Shown: positions 9,383-17,257 of the stretch, in pieces
Layout of the letters: every line of letters starts with the position of its first letter
Numbering within the stretch: position 1 is the first letter of the stretch
Assembly (NCBI RefSeq): GCF_024814375.1
Contig: NZ_JANUXX010000003.1
Location: forward strand, 62,001-126,000
Direction of reading: 5' to 3'
Length of the DNA: 64,000 nt
DNA from: Streptococcus sciuri
Lineage (GTDB): Bacteria > Bacillota > Bacilli > Lactobacillales > Streptococcaceae
The notes under the pieces: generated by a model
What the model saw: only the letters and a program-made list of their open reading frames with translations
Told to the model about the DNA's origin: nothing
Database searches by the model: none
Program-made: the position numbers and the translations under genes

Positions 9383-11020
9383 CTATTTCTCAGAATTTTG
9401 GATTACAATTTTTCCTTCTTTTAACTCGATAATTTCATCAAAGTATGGCTTCATCTCTGATGATAAGTGGTGAGTGATTGCAATGATAGTGTACTGATGG
9501 TTAGATAACAGATTCTTTTCAATCATTCTAGCTAGTTCACGATTCAAACTCGAAGTACTCTCATCTAATAACAAGAAATTTCCTCCATTTATTAAAGCTC
9601 TGGCTAAGGATAATCGTTGTTGCTGACCTCCAGATAGGCTGACTCCTTCACTACCTATGACAGTATCTAACCCTTTTGGTAGCTTTTTTACTTCCTCTAG
9701 TAGTCCTACTGAAGTAAGAATCTCCTCTATTTTACCTTCTAAATTTTTATTTTTTAAAAGGATATTCTCCCTTACTGTTCCGTCAAAAACATAGGGGTAT
9801 TGTTCAACGTATGTGATTTGTGATCGTAAGGAACTTCCTGAAATATCGGCTATTAATGTATCATCAAACGCTACAGTTCCCCTATCATAGCTCATGCCAC
9901 CATTTAAAATTTTTAAAAGCGTTGACTTTCCTGTCCCACTAGCACCAACAAGACAATATTTTTTGCCTTTTTGAAAGGTAAAGTTAGCGCAAGAGAAAAT
10001 TTCATTTCCCTCAAGTGATAGAGTCAAATCTTTTAGAGTAACTGCGTCAGTGAACTCAAAATTTTGGATTTTTGAATCATCTTTTAGACTCTCTTCTTGA
10101 ATACCCTTTTGGAGCGATTGAAACTTTTCAAATATCGGAAAAATTCCCATCATTTCAATAATACTGGAGGACAGATTGCTGACACCATTAAAAATATCAA
10201 CACTAATCGTAGATACAGATATCACCTGACCAAATGATATCAACTTGTTTACTACAAAAAAACCAGACAATATAAAACTACCTATTTGTCCCAGCACATT
10301 GCCAAAAGCAGCTAAAAATGTCACCGCTCCTACTATTTTGTAAGTAGAAGTTTCAACCTCTCTGATAGATTCTATCTCCTCTCCTGCTTTTAAACTAAAA
10401 TATTTTTGCTGATTTAAAGAGAATAAATGTTTGAACCCACCAGCAATATTATTGATAGCTATGGTAAATTTTTCTTGTTTGCTTGTCAGCTGTCCAAAAC
10501 TTTCAGCCATTTGTTTATCCAAAAGTTTAGGTAAAATTAAATTCAAGACTGCCAATAAAACAATCGATAACATTAATAACCAGTTAATATATATCAAAGC
10601 AAAAATAGATAAAGTCACCTCTACTATAGCTTCTGTAATTTTATAAAAGCTTCCATAGCCTTCATTATCAATACGATTAATGTCCATTGTTAACCACGAA
10701 ATAATATTAGACTCACTGTCCTTATTCGGATTCGTTTTAACATACGAACTCACTATATCATTTCGAATATCGGCTAGCATTTTTTGCCTTACAAACACTT
10801 CGTACCATGTTCTAAAAGCAAGTAATATGACATAGACAAAATATAAAAGAGCAGCTAAAATGGCACCACGTACAAATACTTCAGTATCTCCTGCAATTAA
10901 ACCATTGAAAGCATCAGCTGTGAGAAATGCTGATTCTATTTTCAAAAAAGTTGAAATTGCTATAATGATAAATAAAAAAACATTCTCTTTATAACGTTTT
11001 CTTATGTACAAAAACATCAT
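9383..11020 (-). CDS. ABC exporter with fused membrane and ATPase domains (peptide cassette)
   Basis: A 545-residue half-transporter: about six membrane segments in residues 10-300 (for example NVFLFIIIAISTFLKI and WLLMLSIVLLAVLNLIL), then an ATPase with Walker A GASGTGKST near residue 355, Q-loop YVEQYPYVFDG, signature LSGGQQQR near 460, Walker B FLLLDESTSSLN and H-loop ITHH. It lacks an N-terminal C39 peptidase domain, so it would not cut a double-glycine leader. Start chosen at 11020 because the ATG overlaps the upstream E1-like gene stop as ATGA, which signals coupling; the track start at 11035 lies inside that gene. By context it exports, or gives immunity to, the product made from the 25-residue peptide. 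The substrate is unknown. Confidence 0.88.
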   Translation of the reverse strand: MMFLYIRKRYKENVFLFIIIAISTFLKIESAFLTADAFNGLIAGDTEVFVRGAILAALLYFVYVILLAFRTWYEVFVRQKMLADIRNDIVSSYVKTNPNKDSESNIISWLTMDINRIDNEGYGSFYKITEAIVEVTLSIFALIYINWLLMLSIVLLAVLNLILPKLLDKQMAESFGQLTSKQEKFTIAINNIAGGFKHLFSLNQQKYFSLKAGEEIESIREVETSTYKIVGAVTFLAAFGNVLGQIGSFILSGFFVVNKLISFGQVISVSTISVDIFNGVSNLSSSIIEMMGIFPIFEKFQSLQKGIQEESLKDDSKIQNFEFTDAVTLKDLTLSLEGNEIFSCANFTFQKGKKYCLVGASGTGKSTLLKILNGGMSYDRGTVAFDDTLIADISGSSLRSQITYVEQYPYVFDGTVRENILLKNKNLEGKIEEILTSVGLLEEVKKLPKGLDTVIGSEGVSLSGGQQQRLSLARALINGGNFLLLDESTSSLNRELARMIEKNLLSNHQYTIIAITHHLSSEMKPYFDEIIELKEGKIVIQNSEK

Positions 11021-11997
11021 AATTTTTCTCTCCAATCTAGCTTATCGCTGAAAAAATCATAACTTCCATTAAAGGTGCTTTTCCCAATAAATGGAGCAAT
11101 GATAATCTGACCAATCATAAAGGCTGACATATATCCGTTTAGGATGCTACCACTATTATCATTGATATGTTTTATTGAATCATTAACAACATTATCAATA
11201 TATTCGCAAAAGACCTGTGCTGTCTGGGAAGAATTGATGAGGTATACTGTTTGAAGAAGAGGACCATATCCAGATTCAATAATATGACAAGCGAGGTCTT
11301 TATCTATAATAGATTGTGCCAAATTTCTCATCAAGATATAATCATCTGCTGCATTTATAATAATATCGTCATCATTTATCTTCACTCCTAGATTGGACAA
11401 GTCTTCTATAGAGGTGATAAACTGATCATGTGCTTGGATACTAGCTTGTTCACCATAGCGAGATTTCATTACTTTAACTTTATATTTTCCGACATCACTG
11501 AGAAAGTAAGATTGAGCTGAAAGATTCTTTTTTTCTACTTTATCACCATCAATTAATACAAAATTTTCAAAACCAAGTTTTACTAGCATATCCAGCGAGT
11601 GACTGCCTACCGTCCCAAGACCAATGATAATAATCTTACAAGATTCTCTATATTTTCTAAAATTCAAATAATTTGTATTAGGAAAACAATTAAGAAACAA
11701 ATCCGTTCTAGTCAAATCAACAGGAGCTTGAAAAAGTTGAAGATAGTTCTTCTCTTTTAAGTAATTAATGATATCTATCTTTTCCTTTTTTGTTAATTGA
11801 TTATAATTTTCGATATCATTTGACGTTCTAAATTCCGATAAAAAAAGCAAAAAATTAAACAATTCTTCATTTTTGTCACTGTTGATTGCCATTTGCAAAT
11901 CACGATGCCCATCGTACACAACAATCCCTACTTCTCGAAGAGACCAATTTAGCTCTTTTTTTAATCTGTAATAGCTCATATATTTTGTTTTTCCCAT
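11017..11997 (-). CDS. E1/ThiF-family adenylating enzyme, MccB-like (peptide modification)
   Basis: A 326-residue protein of the E1/ThiF/MoeB/MccB superfamily, whose members adenylate a peptide or protein C-terminus with ATP. The nucleotide-binding loop GLGTVGSH is at residues 126-133, the acidic LIDGDKVEKKNLS at 148-160, GKYK at 170-173, and INAADDY near 214-220. The first 110 residues are not catalytic and could be a peptide-recognition domain like the one in MccB (inference). Two oddities: the usual arginine of NLxRQ is alanine here (NLSAQ), and the CxxC zinc pairs are absent, with a lone cysteine in VFCEY. The gene follows the peptide and hairpin and is coupled to the exporter. No good ribosome binding site precedes the first ATG; M7 is an alternative start. 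Function is inferred, not shown. Confidence 0.82.
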   Translation of the reverse strand: MGKTKYMSYYRLKKELNWSLREVGIVVYDGHRDLQMAINSDKNEELFNFLLFLSEFRTSNDIENYNQLTKKEKIDIINYLKEKNYLQLFQAPVDLTRTDLFLNCFPNTNYLNFRKYRESCKIIIIGLGTVGSHSLDMLVKLGFENFVLIDGDKVEKKNLSAQSYFLSDVGKYKVKVMKSRYGEQASIQAHDQFITSIEDLSNLGVKINDDDIIINAADDYILMRNLAQSIIDKDLACHIIESGYGPLLQTVYLINSSQTAQVFCEYIDNVVNDSIKHINDNSGSILNGYMSAFMIGQIIIAPFIGKSTFNGSYDFFSDKLDWREKL

Positions 11998-12007
11998 CTA
12001 TAACAGT

Positions 12008-12035
12008 AAACCTAGGAAGTGATATTCCTAGGCTT
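12008..12035 (-). terminator. Hairpin between peptide gene and E1-like gene (probable attenuator)
   Basis: A perfect 8-base stem CCTAGGAA/TTCCTAGG with a 6-base loop, extended by three weaker pairs, lies five bases after the peptide stop and just before the enzyme gene. The following T run is short. Such partial terminators commonly set a high peptide-to-enzyme ratio in peptide-modification operons; that role is inference. Confidence 0.6.
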
Positions 12036-12040
12036 AGAAA

Positions 12041-12118
12041 CTATTTGTTAATCACGCAAATATTAATGTGTATAAACCCACATACTGTAACAACCAGTTT
12101 TGTTTCTTTAATGTCCAT
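12041..12118 (-). CDS. 25-residue precursor-like peptide with two cysteines
   Basis: This small ORF encodes MDIKETKLVVTVCGF followed by IHINICVINK. Its ribosome binding site, AGGAGG eight bases before the ATG, is the strongest in the cassette, and a consensus promoter lies upstream, so I regard it as real. The peptide has a charged N-terminal third (residues 2-7), a hydrophobic C-terminal part, cysteines at 13 and 21, and ends in Asn-Lys. It has no double-glycine leader and no signal peptide. It is the first gene of an operon with an E1-like enzyme and an exporter, so it is probably the substrate of both. It does not end in Asn as microcin C precursors do. No family is recognised. Confidence 0.72.
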   Translation of the reverse strand: MDIKETKLVVTVCGFIHINICVINK

Positions 12119-12144
12119 AGCCTTTTCCTCCTCACATTTATTCA

Positions 12145-12154
12145 TTACTAGTAA
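12145..12154. promoter_or_regulatory. 10-base palindrome at the cassette transcription start
   Basis: TTACTAGTAA is a perfect palindrome located about 10 bases downstream of the -10 box, at or just past the expected start of transcription. It could be an operator. No regulator gene is adjacent, so this is only a suggestion. Confidence 0.3.
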
Positions 12155-12163
12155 CTGTCTATT

Positions 12164-12192
12164 AGTTTATCAAAGTAAGAATAGTTTGTCAA
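12164..12192 (-). promoter_or_regulatory. Promoter of the peptide/E1/ABC cassette
   Basis: On the minus strand TTGACA (12187-12192) and TAAACT (12164-12169) are separated by exactly 17 bases. The transcript would begin near 12157 and reach the peptide ATG after about 40 bases. Confidence 0.8.
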
Positions 12193-12320
12193 TTGTTTTT
12201 TGGGAATTTTATTTCTTTTTTGAATTTTTTGTTAATAGTTATATGATAAACTGGATTCATAGATATAGCTTATAAAGTTATTTAGCTATTGATATTTGTA
12301 GATAATTCTTTAAGCATACA

Positions 12321-12346
12321 TAAAAGCCGCTTTTTAAGCGACTTTT
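12321..12346 (-). terminator. Terminator of the amino-acid-binding lipoprotein gene
   Basis: Stem of about 10 pairs, AAAAGTCGCTT with AGCGGCTTTT including one G-U pair, directly after the stop at 12348. It isolates the lipoprotein gene from the peptide cassette downstream. Confidence 0.8.
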
Positions 12347-12347
12347 A

Positions 12348-13163
12348 CTAGTCTTTTATCGATTGCTCGTAAGCTCGTTGAACATACTCATCTATTTTTC
12401 CTGAGTCTTTCAATTTTTTAATAACTTTATTAATTTTCTTTTTAAGAGATGTGCTCCCCTTTGTCATCGCAATGGCATAAGCATCTGCATCGCTTGATTT
12501 CAAAGTAACCTTTTTGGCGATAGTCAAATCACTATTTTTCTCAGCATATCCTTTAGCAATTGGCTCTTCTAGGACAACTGCATCAACTTTACCACTCTTT
12601 AGTTCGTTAATCATCTCACCATTTTGAGTAAGAGTAAGCACTTTAGACCCTTTGAGTTGGTTTTTAGCAATAGTTTCTTGGATGGTTCCTTTTTGAACAG
12701 CTATTTGTTTATTCTTAAATGAACTTGTCGATGTATATTTATCAGCTTCAGATTTTCTTATGAGTACCACATTAACAGACTCGTAGTAATCATCTGAAAA
12801 GTCATATACTTTTTGACGTTCTTTTGTCACAGAGATACCAGATATAGCAATGTCTGATTTCCCAGATTGAACACTGGCTAAAACATTGTCAAAAGACATA
12901 GAAGAAAACTTGACCTTCACACCAAGTTCCTTGCCGATTTCCTTTGCAAGCTCAACATCTGCACCAACAATTGTATCTTTTCCATTGACAAGTGTTTTAA
13001 ATTCAAATGGTGCAAACTCAGGATTGAGTGCTACTGTTAGCGTTCCCTTATCTTGGATTTTTTTCAAAGAGTTATCTTTCTTGGTAGACGATGAGCCACA
13101 GGCGACCAAGGCAGTGGCTGACAGAATCATCATAACTCCAACTAAAAGTTGTTTCCATTTCAT
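12348..13163 (-). CDS. Amino-acid ABC transporter substrate-binding lipoprotein
   Basis: A 271-residue family 3 solute-binding protein anchored to the outer face of the membrane. The signal peptide ends in the lipobox ALVAC with Cys at residue 22. The mature part has the family pattern LTVALNPEFAPFEF near residue 43, GADVELAKEIG near 67, and DIAISGISVTKERQKVYDFSDDYYES near 105-130. The arginine in the TKERQ segment usually contacts the ligand carboxylate, so a polar amino acid is expected. It is a single-gene unit with its own promoter (13207-13235) and terminator. No permease or ATPase is adjacent; the SBP-less pair at 51557-53001 is one possible partner, which is inference. Confidence 0.92.
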   Translation of the reverse strand: MKWKQLLVGVMMILSATALVACGSSSTKKDNSLKKIQDKGTLTVALNPEFAPFEFKTLVNGKDTIVGADVELAKEIGKELGVKVKFSSMSFDNVLASVQSGKSDIAISGISVTKERQKVYDFSDDYYESVNVVLIRKSEADKYTSTSSFKNKQIAVQKGTIQETIAKNQLKGSKVLTLTQNGEMINELKSGKVDAVVLEEPIAKGYAEKNSDLTIAKKVTLKSSDADAYAIAMTKGSTSLKKKINKVIKKLKDSGKIDEYVQRAYEQSIKD

Positions 13164-13206
13164 AAGTGTTCCCTCTTCTCTTTAAGTTATTTTTTAGTAT
13201 ATTATT

Positions 13207-13235
13207 ATTTTATTTTATATTTATTCATTTGTCAA
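13207..13235 (-). promoter_or_regulatory. Promoter of the amino-acid-binding lipoprotein gene
   Basis: TTGACA (13230-13235) and TAAAAT (13207-13212) are spaced by 17 bases on the minus strand, about 44 bases before the gene start. Confidence 0.75.
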
Positions 13236-13276
13236 GACATTTATGGAAAAATATTCATTTTTATTAAATAACATAA

Positions 13277-13298
13277 AAAGAGACCGCACGGTCTCTTT
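13277..13298 (-). terminator. Terminator of malQ-glgP
   Basis: A 10-base stem AAAGAGACCG/CGGTCTCTTT with a 2-base spacer lies just after the glgP stop, with T residues on the minus strand. Confidence 0.8.
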
Positions 13299-13302
13299 CA
13301 TT

Positions 13303-15567
13303 TTAGTGGCTACGCCAGATATCATCATTATATTGCTTGATTGTACGGTCTGATGAGAAAAAACCAGCTTTAGCGATATTGTGGATGACTTTTTTATTCC
13401 AACTATCTTGATCCTCGTAATCTGCAAAGACTTGTTCTTTTACTGCTATGTATGCTTTGAGATCAATCAACGTCATAAACCAATCTTTATTGATGAGTTC
13501 ATCACGAAGTCGGGTAAGACGTTCTTTGTTTCCAATTGCTACTACTTCATCATTAACAATAAAATCAACAGCTTCCTTAATAACGTCATCGCCTTCATAA
13601 TAGTTTCTTGAAATATAGCCTGTAGTAGCATAAAGGTCAATAATAGTATCAGAGTCTTTACCAAATGTGTAGATATTTTCACGGCCAGCTAATTCAGCAA
13701 TTTCAACATTGGCGCCATCCATCGTACCAAGGGTTAAAGCACCATTGAGCATGAATTTCATATTACCAGTACCAGAAGCTTCTTTTGAGGCAAGAGAGAT
13801 TTGCTCAGAAATATCTGTCGCAGGAATTAAGTGTTCAGCAACAGTAACGTTATAGTTTTCAACCAAGTGAACATTTAGGTATTGATTTACTTCTGGGTCG
13901 TTGTTAATCACTTCTGATAAGCAAAGAATCAAGTGGATAATATCTTGGGCAATGGTATAAGCAGGTGCCGCCTTACCACCAAAGATAACGGTAATCTTGC
14001 GTTTTGGCAAGTGACCACGCTTGATTTCAAGGTATTTATGAATGACATAAAGAGCATTCATTTGTTGACGTTTGTACTCGTGAAAACGTTTGATTTGTGT
14101 GTCAATAATGGAATTTTCGTCAAGGTCAATATCTTTATTTTCTTTGAGATAACGTTTAAGAGCAAGTTTATTATTGTGCTTGATTTCAGTCAATTTAGCA
14201 TGAACAGCTTTATCATCAGCAAAAGCAAGTAGTTTTTCAAGCTTAGTCGCATCAGTTAAGTAATCATCACCGATAAGTTCTTTAATATAGTCAGCCAAAT
14301 CTTGGTTAGCAAATTCAAGCCAGCGACGGAATGTGATACCGTTTGTTTTGTTGTTGAATTTTTCAGGATAAATATCATAGAACGGTTTCAATTCACTATT
14401 TTTAAGGATTTCAGTGTGAAGTGCAGCTACCCCATTAACAGATGTTGAGAAATGAATATCCATATGTGCCATGTGAACACGGTCAGAGTCATCGATGATT
14501 TGAACAGCTGGATCAGCATATTCACTAGCAATCAATGTATTTAATTTTTCAATGATTGTTACTAAATGAGGAACGACTTCGTTAAGGTAGTCAAGAGGCC
14601 ATTTTTCAAGCGCTTCTGCCAATATAGTATGGTTAGTGTAACCAACCATATTTTTTACGATTGAGACAGATTCATCAAAGTCAATGCCATGTTTTTCAGT
14701 CAAAAGACGAATAAGTTCTGGAATGACCATTGATGGATGAGTATCGTTGATTTGCACATAAGCATAATCAGCCAAGTCATGTAAGTTTGATCCACGTTCG
14801 ATAGCTTCATCAATCAATAATTGTGCCGCATTTGAAACCATGAAATACTGTTGATAAATACGAAGCAATTCACCATTTTTATCTGAATCATCTGGGTAGA
14901 GAAAGAGTGTCAAGTTTTTCTTGATTTCAGTCTTGTCAAATGAAATACCATCGTGAATCAAGCTATAATCAAGACCGTCAATATCAAACAAGTTCAAATA
15001 GTTTTTAGTGTTGCGTTTGTAACCCAAAACATCGATACGGTCAAGACGAGATTTAAGTGTGAAATCTTTAAATGGCACATCATAACTGATATCAGTTGGA
15101 ACAAGCCATGAATCTTTTTCAATCCAGTAGTTAGCTTCTGCTTCTTGTTGGTTATCAACAAAAACTTGTTTGAAAAGTCCGCAGTGATAGTTAAGACCAA
15201 CGCCTTCACCATTGATGCCAAGTGTCGACATTGAATCGATGAAACATGATGCTAAACGCCCAAGTCCACCGTTACCAAGAGATGGTTCAAGTTCAACATC
15301 TTCTACTTCAGCAATTGATTTACCAGCTGCTGCTAATTCAGCTTTGACCTCTTTGTAAATACCAAGGTTGATAAGATTGTTTGATAATAGTTTTCCGATA
15401 AGAAATTCAGCAGAAATGTAATAAACTTTGCGTTTTGCTGTATTTTTTGGTTTTTCAGCCGCTAATTCTTTAACGTAATGCAAAAGCGCTACGTAAATAT
15501 CTTCATTGCTCAATTCAGCAAGCGTTTGTCCTTTTGATTGGAGATAGTTTGTGAAATTAGTTGTCAT
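13303..15567 (-). CDS. glgP: Glycogen/maltodextrin phosphorylase
   Basis: Releases glucose-1-phosphate from the non-reducing ends of maltodextrins using phosphate and pyridoxal phosphate. The 754-residue protein is typical of the shorter bacterial MalP/GlgP type. Visible landmarks are [19 protein letters not shown] near residue 90, the KRFHEYKRQ segment near 490, and the cofactor lysine in [12 protein letters not shown] near residue 600. The start overlaps malQ by 11 bases, so the two form a translationally linked pair that degrades imported maltodextrins. Control comes from the MalR/cre-like operator upstream of malQ. The alternative name malP applies; glgP and malP cannot be told apart by sequence alone. 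Confidence 0.95.
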   Translation of the reverse strand: MTTNFTNYLQSKGQTLAELSNEDIYVALLHYVKELAAEKPKNTAKRKVYYISAEFLIGKLLSNNLINLGIYKEVKAELAAAGKSIAEVEDVELEPSLGNGGLGRLASCFIDSMSTLGINGEGVGLNYHCGLFKQVFVDNQQEAEANYWIEKDSWLVPTDISYDVPFKDFTLKSRLDRIDVLGYKRNTKNYLNLFDIDGLDYSLIHDGISFDKTEIKKNLTLFLYPDDSDKNGELLRIYQQYFMVSNAAQLLIDEAIERGSNLHDLADYAYVQINDTHPSMVIPELIRLLTEKHGIDFDESVSIVKNMVGYTNHTILAEALEKWPLDYLNEVVPHLVTIIEKLNTLIASEYADPAVQIIDDSDRVHMAHMDIHFSTSVNGVAALHTEILKNSELKPFYDIYPEKFNNKTNGITFRRWLEFANQDLADYIKELIGDDYLTDATKLEKLLAFADDKAVHAKLTEIKHNNKLALKRYLKENKDIDLDENSIIDTQIKRFHEYKRQQMNALYVIHKYLEIKRGHLPKRKITVIFGGKAAPAYTIAQDIIHLILCLSEVINNDPEVNQYLNVHLVENYNVTVAEHLIPATDISEQISLASKEASGTGNMKFMLNGALTLGTMDGANVEIAELAGRENIYTFGKDSDTIIDLYATTGYISRNYYEGDDVIKEAVDFIVNDEVVAIGNKERLTRLRDELINKDWFMTLIDLKAYIAVKEQVFADYEDQDSWNKKVIHNIAKAGFFSSDRTIKQYNDDIWRSH

Positions 15568-17098
15568 TTTTAGTTTCCTTTTCTTCTTTAGTTGTCGTTT
15601 TAAATGTATTTTTGCGGCAGTAAAGTGCTGTAATATCTTTCAAGAAAGCTTTGCGCTCATCGGTCAAATCTTCTTTAAGCATACGCCACTGCCAATTTCC
15701 TCCTAAAGTATTTGGTGTGTTCATACGGCTATCAGCTGATTTATCAAGTAAATCTTGCATTGTCGCAATCGCAACATCACTAACGGTCGCAAATAAAGTT
15801 CGAAGCATAGCTTGTGTAATCAGTTCATCATCACTACGATGAGTGTAAGCATTTACAAATGCTTTTTGTTCGTCAGTCAAGTTGTCGTACCAACCGTTGA
15901 TAACTTCATTATCGTGTGTTCCTGTATAAGCAACACTATTTTTATTACAGTTATGAGGAGCATCGATGCTCTTTCCTTCGGTGTCATAAAAGCCAAATTC
16001 AAGAATCTTCATACCTGGAAAAGCTGTATCCGTCAACAACTGTTCAGCTTTTGCATCGATGTAACCAAGGTTTTCAGCGATAATTGGAAGGTCGCCAAGT
16101 TCGTCTTTGACAACATCAAACAAGTCACGTCCTGGACCTGGTTGCCAACTACCGTCGTTTGCTGTTTTATAGTCACCGCGAATTTCCCAGTAATCAGAAA
16201 AACCTTTAAAGTGGTCAATGCGAAGCACGTCGTACATCGTCACACCAGCCTTGATACGCTCAATCCACCAAGCATAATGCGTCTTCTGATGTTCACTCCA
16301 GTTATAAATAGGATTGCCCCAAAGCTGACCATCATCGCTAAATTCATCAGCAGGTACTCCAGCGATAGCTGTCGGACGACGATTTTCATCTAGTTTGAAC
16401 AACTCAGGCATGACCCACACTTCTACACTGTCTGCTGATACATAGATAGGCATGTCACCGATAATTTTGATGCCTTTAGCATTGGCATACTTTTTCAGTT
16501 GATACCATTGTTGATCAAAGAAATATTGCACTATTTTATGAAAGAGAATTTTATCTTTTAGCTTTTCACGATAAATAGCTAGTGTTTCTGGATCTCGCTT
16601 GATTACATTGATGTCATCCCACTCAGTTAATGCTTTATTTCCAAAATGTTCTTTCAATGCCATAAACTCAGCATAGTTAGCTAACCACGTTGCTTTTTCT
16701 TCAAATTGTGCTAGACGCTCCCTATTACTTTCTTCTTGCAAGAAAGCAATAACCGCTTTTTCCAAGATAGGACGGCGAGTCGTGTAAATACGCTCATAAT
16801 CAACTTTCTCTGGGTCATCTCCAAAATCAATAGCCGCATAGTCAGATTCACGTAGATAGCCTGCTGATGCTAATAAATCAAAATCAATAAAATGTGTATT
16901 TCCTGCAATCGCAGAGAAAGATTGATAAGGGGAATCACCATAACTTGTTGTCGTTAGTGGTAAAATTTGCCAGTAAGTTTGGTCTGTTTCCTCTAAAAAA
17001 TCAACAAAATCATAGGCAGATTTACCAAAAGTTCCCACACCAAATTGATTTGGTAAAGAAGTAATATGCATTAGGACACCGCTTGCACGTTTTACCAT
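15557..17098 (-). CDS. malQ: 4-alpha-glucanotransferase (amylomaltase)
   Basis: GH77 enzyme that transfers maltosyl and longer units between maltodextrins, freeing glucose and giving chains long enough for GlgP. The 513-residue protein has [11 protein letters not shown] at the start, the nucleophile aspartate in LRIDHFKGF near residue 294, the acid/base glutamate in [10 protein letters not shown] near 338, and TGTHDNEV near 391. All three catalytic acids are present. It is the first gene of the malQ-glgP operon, with an operator overlapping its promoter at 17134-17162. Confidence 0.96.
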   Translation of the reverse strand: MVKRASGVLMHITSLPNQFGVGTFGKSAYDFVDFLEETDQTYWQILPLTTTSYGDSPYQSFSAIAGNTHFIDFDLLASAGYLRESDYAAIDFGDDPEKVDYERIYTTRRPILEKAVIAFLQEESNRERLAQFEEKATWLANYAEFMALKEHFGNKALTEWDDINVIKRDPETLAIYREKLKDKILFHKIVQYFFDQQWYQLKKYANAKGIKIIGDMPIYVSADSVEVWVMPELFKLDENRRPTAIAGVPADEFSDDGQLWGNPIYNWSEHQKTHYAWWIERIKAGVTMYDVLRIDHFKGFSDYWEIRGDYKTANDGSWQPGPGRDLFDVVKDELGDLPIIAENLGYIDAKAEQLLTDTAFPGMKILEFGFYDTEGKSIDAPHNCNKNSVAYTGTHDNEVINGWYDNLTDEQKAFVNAYTHRSDDELITQAMLRTLFATVSDVAIATMQDLLDKSADSRMNTPNTLGGNWQWRMLKEDLTDERKAFLKDITALYCRKNTFKTTTKEEKETKNDN

Positions 17099-17133
17099 AG
17101 TTATAATCTCCTTATACTATTGTCAACATATTC

Positions 17134-17162
17134 AGTTTAGCGCAAGCGGTTGCATAAGTCAA
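17134..17162 (-). promoter_or_regulatory. malQ promoter with MalR/cre-like operator in the spacer
   Basis: On the minus strand TTGACT (17157-17162) and TAAACT (17134-17139) are separated by 17 bases. The spacer holds TGCAACCGCTTGCGC (17140-17154), a near-palindrome like the MalR site upstream of malX and differing from the cre consensus at one position. Repressor bound here would block polymerase. Confidence 0.8.
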
Positions 17163-17257
17163 GTGTTTTTGACAAAAAATTAAAAATACCTTTTTACCTT
17201 TATTATTTTAGCAGAACGCTATAATCTGAGAATTTTTTCTCACATCACGCTAATCCC

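Noticed and set aside
9181..9432. Plus-strand ORF of 83 residues between rpsU and the exporter gene
   Set aside because: No ribosome binding site, no recognisable sequence, and it runs into the 3' end of the exporter gene on the other strand. The stretch 9174-9382 otherwise holds only a weak hairpin around 9185-9235.
12041..12118. Canonical microcin C-type precursor
   Set aside because: Microcin C-type precursors are short and end in Asn; this peptide has 25 residues, ends in Lys and has two cysteines. The cassette also lacks the MccE/MccF immunity genes.
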